64,000 bases of DNA, from NCBI GenBank assembly GCA_964345225.1, contig CAYFQB010000076.1, positions 1 to 64,000 of the forward strand. The letters are read 5' to 3'. A program made the position numbers and the translations under genes. Below the pieces are notes generated by a model. That model did no database searches. It had not been told where the DNA came from and was given only the letters and a program-made list of their open reading frames with translations. How positions within the stretch are numbered: the stretch's first letter is position 1; each line of letters begins with the position of its first letter. This document shows positions 59,943 through 64,000 of this stretch, one piece after another. The stretch comes from CAYFQB01 sp964345225. Lineage in GTDB: Bacteria > Nitrospirota > Thermodesulfovibrionia > Thermodesulfovibrionales > UBA6898.

Positions 59943-60398
59943 ATGTCACCTGAAGAAAGGTTGAAAGAACTCGGGATAGAGCTGTCTGATATGCCAAAAC
60001 CACTCGGCTCCTACGTACCATTCGCAAAGACGGGGAACCTCGTTTATCTTAGCGGGATGTTACCATTGAAGGAAGGGAAACTTGAAAGGACAGGCAGGGT
60101 CGCGGAGTCTGTTACAGTTGATGAAGCTGTTCAGGATGCAAGAACTGCGGCAATAAATGCGCTTGCGATACTGAAATCTGCTATAGGAAGCCTTGATAAT
60201 ATAAAGAGATGTGTAAAGATTACGGGATTCATAGCTTCATCTCCTGATTTTACAGAACAGCCAAAAGTCTTGAACGGTGCATCTGACCTTCTATACGAAG
60301 TATTTGGAGAGGCAGGAAGACATGCTCGCGCTGCTGTTGGTGTGAATATACTGCCAATGAACTCACCGGTTGAGATAGAGTTCATCTTTGAGATTTAA
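59943..60398 (+). CDS. RidA-family enamine/imine deaminase
   Basis: A 151-residue YjgF/YER057c/UK114 protein of the longer (YoaB-like) type. Conserved parts are VPFAKTGNLVYLSGMLP, CVKITGFIASSPDF and GRHARAAVGVNILPMNSPVEIEF, which includes the substrate-binding Arg. It hydrolyses reactive 2-aminoacrylate-type intermediates. It is probably the third gene of the leuCD unit. Confidence 0.9.
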   Translation: MSPEERLKELGIELSDMPKPLGSYVPFAKTGNLVYLSGMLPLKEGKLERTGRVAESVTVDEAVQDARTAAINALAILKSAIGSLDNIKRCVKITGFIASSPDFTEQPKVLNGASDLLYEVFGEAGRHARAAVGVNILPMNSPVEIEFIFEI

Positions 60399-60414
60399 GG
60401 GTCAGACCTGAAAC

Positions 60415-60678
60415 TTAATCTTTATCCTTGTCGTCCTCAAAGGCCTTGAGGTATTCATCCGGGATTTTTGGAAGCTGGTTAACTACCCACTTGTGCAGGC
60501 AGTCTAAAGAACAAAGGTCGTAATCATCAGCCTGGCCTTTACCTTTCCATTGTCTTATCATCAGCCAGCCTTTAAGCATTTCACAGCGGGCATCTTCAGG
60601 GTATGTCTCAACATCAGAACAATCAGTATATTTTATGCTTTTTTTACAGAAATTACAGATTGCATAGCTCTTTGACAT
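60415..60678 (-). CDS. Small zinc-knuckle protein, function unknown
   Basis: An 87-residue protein with CNFC near the N-terminus, two further cysteines (DCSDVETYPEDARC) and CSLDCLHKWV, resembling a treble-clef zinc site. The C-terminus is acidic. It is convergent with the RidA gene (16 bases between stops). No family recognised. Confidence 0.6.
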   Translation of the reverse strand: MSKSYAICNFCKKSIKYTDCSDVETYPEDARCEMLKGWLMIRQWKGKGQADDYDLCSLDCLHKWVVNQLPKIPDEYLKAFEDDKDKD

Positions 60679-60818
60679 TTTTGTGCCCTAGTGAAGTTTC
60701 TTACTAAATTTTACCATAAAAAGAGCTTTTGCTTAACTTAAATTATTTGGACTTCAAAACAGAAAAAAGATGGGTAGTGGAGAAGGTGATGTTTACAACA
60801 GGTAAGGCATTTATCTCA

Positions 60819-61499
60819 TTAGGAAAAAGTAATATTCTTCAGGATAGACAGGACTTCATCTTCATTCAGGTCATACCAGTTTTTATAGGCATCTGCAACT
60901 GCAAAGGAAAAGCCGCTTCTTATATTAAGACAAACAAGCTCATCTATTTCAGGTAAGATTATACCGGTTGTCTTTTCTGATGCGGTTGGTACAGCCACTA
61001 TAATTTCTTTAGGCCTTTCTTTTTTGACAAATCGTATGGCTGCAAGCATTGTATAACCAGATGCAAGTCCATCATCAACTATCAGTACTGTCCTGTTCCG
61101 CAGTGATGGATACGGCCTTTCATTTCTGAATAGTCTGTTGCGACTCTTTATACTTTCCAATGCCTTGGTCTTCTGCTGGTTAATTTCTTCTTCGGTAAGA
61201 TCAAGACGGTTCAGTAGCCCTTGATTAAATATGACGTTTCCGTCTGGACTTATCGCGCCGAATCCAGCCTCGGGATTATATGGTATCTGAATCTTTCTTA
61301 CAATGAGCAGATCCATTGGCAAGCTGAGCACCCTTGATATTTCATAAGCTACTGGAACACCACCAGATGGTATTGCAAGAATAAAGGTATCTGGATGTCT
61401 GTATGCCTTCAGCTTAAGTGCAATTAAGCGTCCTGCATCCTGCCTGTCCTTAAATACATGTGTTTTGTCTCTTAATTTATTATCCTCGATTAGCCTCAT
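60819..61499 (-). CDS. Phosphoribosyltransferase-domain protein
   Basis: A 226-residue type I phosphoribosyltransferase fold. The PRPP-binding motif is VLIVDDGLASGYTMLAA. The N-terminal FKDRQDAGRLIALKL and AIPSGGVPVAYEI and the PEAGFGAISPDG segment are characteristic of a stand-alone group of predicted PRTases of unknown substrate found in many bacteria. The SPL-like radical SAM gene is 17 bases upstream on the same strand. The 140-base gap before it (60679-60818) holds no gene I can support. Confidence 0.87.
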   Translation of the reverse strand: MRLIEDNKLRDKTHVFKDRQDAGRLIALKLKAYRHPDTFILAIPSGGVPVAYEISRVLSLPMDLLIVRKIQIPYNPEAGFGAISPDGNVIFNQGLLNRLDLTEEEINQQKTKALESIKSRNRLFRNERPYPSLRNRTVLIVDDGLASGYTMLAAIRFVKKERPKEIIVAVPTASEKTTGIILPEIDELVCLNIRSGFSFAVADAYKNWYDLNEDEVLSILKNITFS

Positions 61500-61516
61500 A
61501 ATATAATATTACTACA

Positions 61517-62269
61517 TCAGCAGATATTCACTTCTTTTTTAGCAAACCCTTTTTTCAATCTCTTGATAATATTATCGACATAGATATTATCAATCCATCT
61601 GTTTAAATTAACACGTTTATATATTTTACTGGTCTTTGAAGTATAGTTCATTCTGTCAATTAGAACGCTCCTGACATAAGGTCTGATTTTTTCGGCAAGT
61701 GCCTCGGGATTCATCGGGAGCACAGGACCGATAAATACATAAGTTTCAATACCTTTGTTGTGTAGTTCTTTCAGTGCATTTATCCTTACACGTATTGGTG
61801 GTGCTTTGGGTTCAAAAATCTTCCTGATTTTTTCATCGTCAGTTGTGATGGTAATCCCTACTACTATGTCTTTAAATTTTTTAAACAATTCGATATCTCT
61901 CAGAACAAGAGGTGATTTTGTGAGTATATCCAGGGGGAACTGATACTCCAGAAGTATCTCAAGACAGTGCCTTGTCAGTTTATATCTGGATTCGATTGGC
62001 TGGTATGGGTCTGTTACTGAGCTGATCATAACATTGCCCCTTACCATATTTTTAAGCTGTTTTTCGAGAATTTCAGGGGCGTTTATTTTAATATCCACAA
62101 ATTGTCCCCATGGTTCTGTATGACCAGTAAACCGTTTCATGAAGGTGGCATAACAATACCTGCAGCCATGAAAGCATCCTACATAGGGATTAATACAGTA
62201 ATCAACACCACCTATCCCTGATCTGGAAATTATTGATTTAACCTTTGTTTTTCTGATGAGTAAGCTCAT
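61517..62269 (-). CDS. SPL/Rv2578c-type radical SAM protein
   Basis: A 250-residue radical SAM protein of the group related to spore photoproduct lyase. The cluster motif is GCFHGCRYCYA near residue 35, preceded by CINPYVG. SSVTDPYQPIESRYKLTRH and VGITITTDD follow. These are widespread but uncharacterised; some are suggested to work on DNA or RNA. It is followed by the phosphoribosyltransferase gene. Confidence 0.86.
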   Translation of the reverse strand: MSLLIRKTKVKSIISRSGIGGVDYCINPYVGCFHGCRYCYATFMKRFTGHTEPWGQFVDIKINAPEILEKQLKNMVRGNVMISSVTDPYQPIESRYKLTRHCLEILLEYQFPLDILTKSPLVLRDIELFKKFKDIVVGITITTDDEKIRKIFEPKAPPIRVRINALKELHNKGIETYVFIGPVLPMNPEALAEKIRPYVRSVLIDRMNYTSKTSKIYKRVNLNRWIDNIYVDNIIKRLKKGFAKKEVNIC

Positions 62270-62401
62270 AATTTAGTTTAACATCATAAGCATTATATTC
62301 GCTCCAATTTGATAATTTTAAAGGTATCTGGATTGATGATATAATAACAAGGGCTATATATTAAGGAAGGGGAAATTTTGAGTTTTTTCAAGGGAGATTA
62401 A

Positions 62402-63406
62402 ATGGATAAAAGCAAGTTTATTGATGTAAGTTCAGGAATAAGCCCTCTTGGCCCGTCAAAAAAGGTAAGGGCTGCCCTGCGGAAGGCATTAAAAAACATC
62501 AAGAATTATCCTGATCCTGATGCTATAAGACTTAAAAGACTTTTTACATCAAAGTTTGGGATTCAGAAAGAGGGCATTCTTTTTGCAAATTCGGTAGAAG
62601 AGCTTGTTTATCTAATCACATCAGTTTTCAGGCCGAAAAGGGTTCTTGTTGTTGGACCTGCTTTGAGAATTTATGAGGGTGCATCTTATGCCGTTGGCGC
62701 TGAAACAGAATACGTAACCTCAGATGATAAATCAGATTTTATTCCGGACAAAGAACTGATAAAGAATAAGATGAACGGTGTTGACCTGCTCTTTATTGCT
62801 AACCCCAACCGGATTACAGGCAGGTTAACAAGCAGATATATTTTAGAAGAAATCTTTGATAATTCAGCATTAAATAGTGTGCGGATTATTATGGATGAAT
62901 CACTTATAGAATTTACCGATGATGACAGCTATTCTAAGAAAATCACTGACATGAATAATATTGTTATACTGAGAACTACTTCACTTTTCTACGGGCTGCC
63001 AGGCCTGGAGCTTGCCTATGCAGTTGGTTTTCCGCCTGTTATTTCTGAGTTGGCAAAGGGTTTGCACTGGTCCTTAAATCATCTTGCACTTGAAGCTGCT
63101 AGAACAGCTCTTAGAGATAATACATACAGGAAGCTTACAAAAAGATATATAAATGATGAAAAGAAGTATATCAAAGTTAAAATAAAAAAAGCCGATGGCA
63201 TTAAACTTTATAGTTCTGATTCGAATATACTTCTTATCAAATTGGAATTTCCCGCTGGAACAGTTTTCGATTTACTGGAAAAAGAAGGTTTTATAATCAA
63301 AGACTGTAAAGAAATAGAGGGGCTTAACAGCTCATTATTAAGATTTTCAGTAATGAAACATGAAAATAATACCAAATTTTTCAGAATACTAAGTAGTTAT
63401 CTTTAA
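62402..63406 (+). CDS. Degenerate HisC/CobD-like aminotransferase homologue without PLP lysine
   Basis: A 334-residue fold-type I aminotransferase homologue closest by eye to HisC/CobD (SSGISPLGPSKKVRAAL, NYPDPDAIRLK). Family motifs are eroded: NPNRITG for NPNNPTG, DESLIEF for DEAYxEF, and TTSLFYGLPGLELAY where the active enzymes have SKxxGLxGLRxGY. The PLP-binding lysine is replaced by L195 and the substrate arginine by E203. It should not be an active transaminase. GGGAGA supplies a ribosome binding site, and the reading frame is intact. Confidence 0.8.
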   Translation: MDKSKFIDVSSGISPLGPSKKVRAALRKALKNIKNYPDPDAIRLKRLFTSKFGIQKEGILFANSVEELVYLITSVFRPKRVLVVGPALRIYEGASYAVGAETEYVTSDDKSDFIPDKELIKNKMNGVDLLFIANPNRITGRLTSRYILEEIFDNSALNSVRIIMDESLIEFTDDDSYSKKITDMNNIVILRTTSLFYGLPGLELAYAVGFPPVISELAKGLHWSLNHLALEAARTALRDNTYRKLTKRYINDEKKYIKVKIKKADGIKLYSSDSNILLIKLEFPAGTVFDLLEKEGFIIKDCKEIEGLNSSLLRFSVMKHENNTKFFRILSSYL

Positions 63407-64000
63407 TGTAATATTGTAACCGACTGCTGATAAAAATTGCTCTCCTTTTAAGTCAATCATCTCTATAAATGCCTTGACAATGTCAGGATCGAACTGGGTG
63501 CCTGCATTTGATCTCAACTCTTCTCGAACTTTATATAAAGGAAGGGCATCCCTGTATGGCCTGTCGGTCATCATTGCATCGAATGAATCAACAACAGTCA
63601 GTATCCTTGCTTTGAGTGACAACTGTTTGCCGTCTAGTTTATAAGGATAACCTTTACCGTCATATCTTTCATGATGCTGTAATATTATATTTCTGACGTC
63701 ATTAAGTGTTCCTATTGGACAGAGTATTTTTTCTCCAATGACAGGATGTTCTTTAATTAAGCTGTATTCATTTGAAGTAAGTTTTCCGTGTTTCTGGAGA
63801 ATAAAGCTATCAATACCGATTTTCCCTATATCATGCAATATTGAAGCATGTTCAAGAACTTCAATCTCAGTAAAATCAAGTCCGATGTATCGTCCAAGTT
63901 CTATTGAAAGCACCCTTACCCTTTCAGAATGTCCTTTAGCAAATCGGTCATTTGCTTCAATCGCATTAACAAAGGACTTTATCGTTGCAAAATAATTGTT
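63389..64000 (-). CDS. HD-GYP domain protein (5' end outside window)
   Basis: A partial gene; the frame is open to the window edge, and the residues upstream of 63913 (FATIKSFVNAIEANDRF, AKGHSERV) are clearly part of the same HD-GYP domain. Catalytic motifs are SILHDIGKIGI, HPVIGEKIL, HHERYDGKGYP and DSFDAMMTDRPYR. Such domains hydrolyse c-di-GMP. N-terminal sensor domains, if any, lie beyond the edge. The 3' end overlaps the convergent aminotransferase-like gene by 18 bases. Confidence 0.92.
   Translation of the reverse strand, partial: NNYFATIKSFVNAIEANDRFAKGHSERVRVLSIELGRYIGLDFTEIEVLEHASILHDIGKIGIDSFILQKHGKLTSNEYSLIKEHPVIGEKILCPIGTLNDVRNIILQHHERYDGKGYPYKLDGKQLSLKARILTVVDSFDAMMTDRPYRDALPLYKVREELRSNAGTQFDPDIVKAFIEMIDLKGEQFLSAVGYNITLKITT

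Noticed and set aside
60729..60956. Plus-strand 75-codon open frame
   Set aside because: Most of it is antisense to the phosphoribosyltransferase gene, and the rest has no protein-like features.

Overview
The window is about 64 kb of moderately AT-rich chromosome from a Gram-negative bacterium. It carries LPS heptosyltransferases, a Lol-type lipoprotein exporter, an outer-membrane porin and several lipoproteins. CoA-independent ferredoxin chemistry (a two-subunit 2-oxoacid:ferredoxin oxidoreductase), c-type multiheme cytochromes, rubrerythrin-like proteins, Dsr/Tus-like sulfur proteins and six radical SAM enzymes point to an anaerobe or microaerophile. The gene content would suit Nitrospirota or a Desulfobacterota-like lineage, but no rRNA or marker gene here settles the taxonomy. 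I see no prophage, transposase, tRNA, rRNA or CRISPR array.

Layout. 0.5-7.7 kb is a dense redox/oxidative-stress island: ferritin-like proteins, Tpx, Fe/Mn-SOD, a DsrC-like protein, a small DUF2892 membrane protein, a PfpI/DJ-1 protein, a rhodanese-ferritin fusion and a DUF255 thioredoxin-like protein. 7.7-9.1 kb holds a short peptide gene followed by a radical SAM/SPASM enzyme. 9.5-11 kb encodes envelope proteins. 11.2-14.6 kb (minus strand) is an ECF sigma / anti-sigma / DUF4139 unit with two matching sigma-E-type promoters. 15.5-22 kb has a nitroreductase, a second radical SAM/SPASM enzyme with a tiny Cys-tailed peptide gene behind it, and the korAB-like genes. 22.5-26 kb is one large six-PAS hybrid histidine kinase. 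26.6-36 kb holds LPS/glycan genes (waaF-gmhB fusion, GT9, a GT39-like protein), DsrE-like proteins, a YeeE/YedE transporter with a TusA-like partner, an FAD oxidoreductase and a B12-binding radical SAM protein. 37-45 kb is a cytochrome/ABC-transporter island. 45-57 kb has a radical SAM/GT2 pair, PilZ, a nitrilase, Lol genes, lysS, PflX and a phosphodiesterase. 56.5-64 kb has a porin, leuCD, RidA, a phosphoribosyltransferase, an SPL-like radical SAM protein, a degenerate aminotransferase and a truncated HD-GYP gene.

The most interesting signals are small. (1) A DUF2892 gene has TGA exactly where its family has a conserved Cys. The family C-terminus continues in frame, and a hairpin resembling a bacterial SECIS follows at canonical distance: a candidate selenoprotein. 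(2) A 34-codon peptide gene before a radical SAM/SPASM gene ends in TGA, continues past a second TGA, and is followed by a hairpin with a GGUC-containing loop like that of E. coli fdhF: a candidate selenopeptide RiPP. (3) A 20-residue peptide ending in a CKCKNSC tail lies just behind a radical SAM/SPASM gene with a PqqD-like N-terminal domain: a candidate RiPP precursor too short for usual gene calling. (4) Intergenic DNA is packed with families of palindromic and mosaic repeats, including a roughly 325-bp element with terminal inverted repeats present in two near-full copies and one short one.
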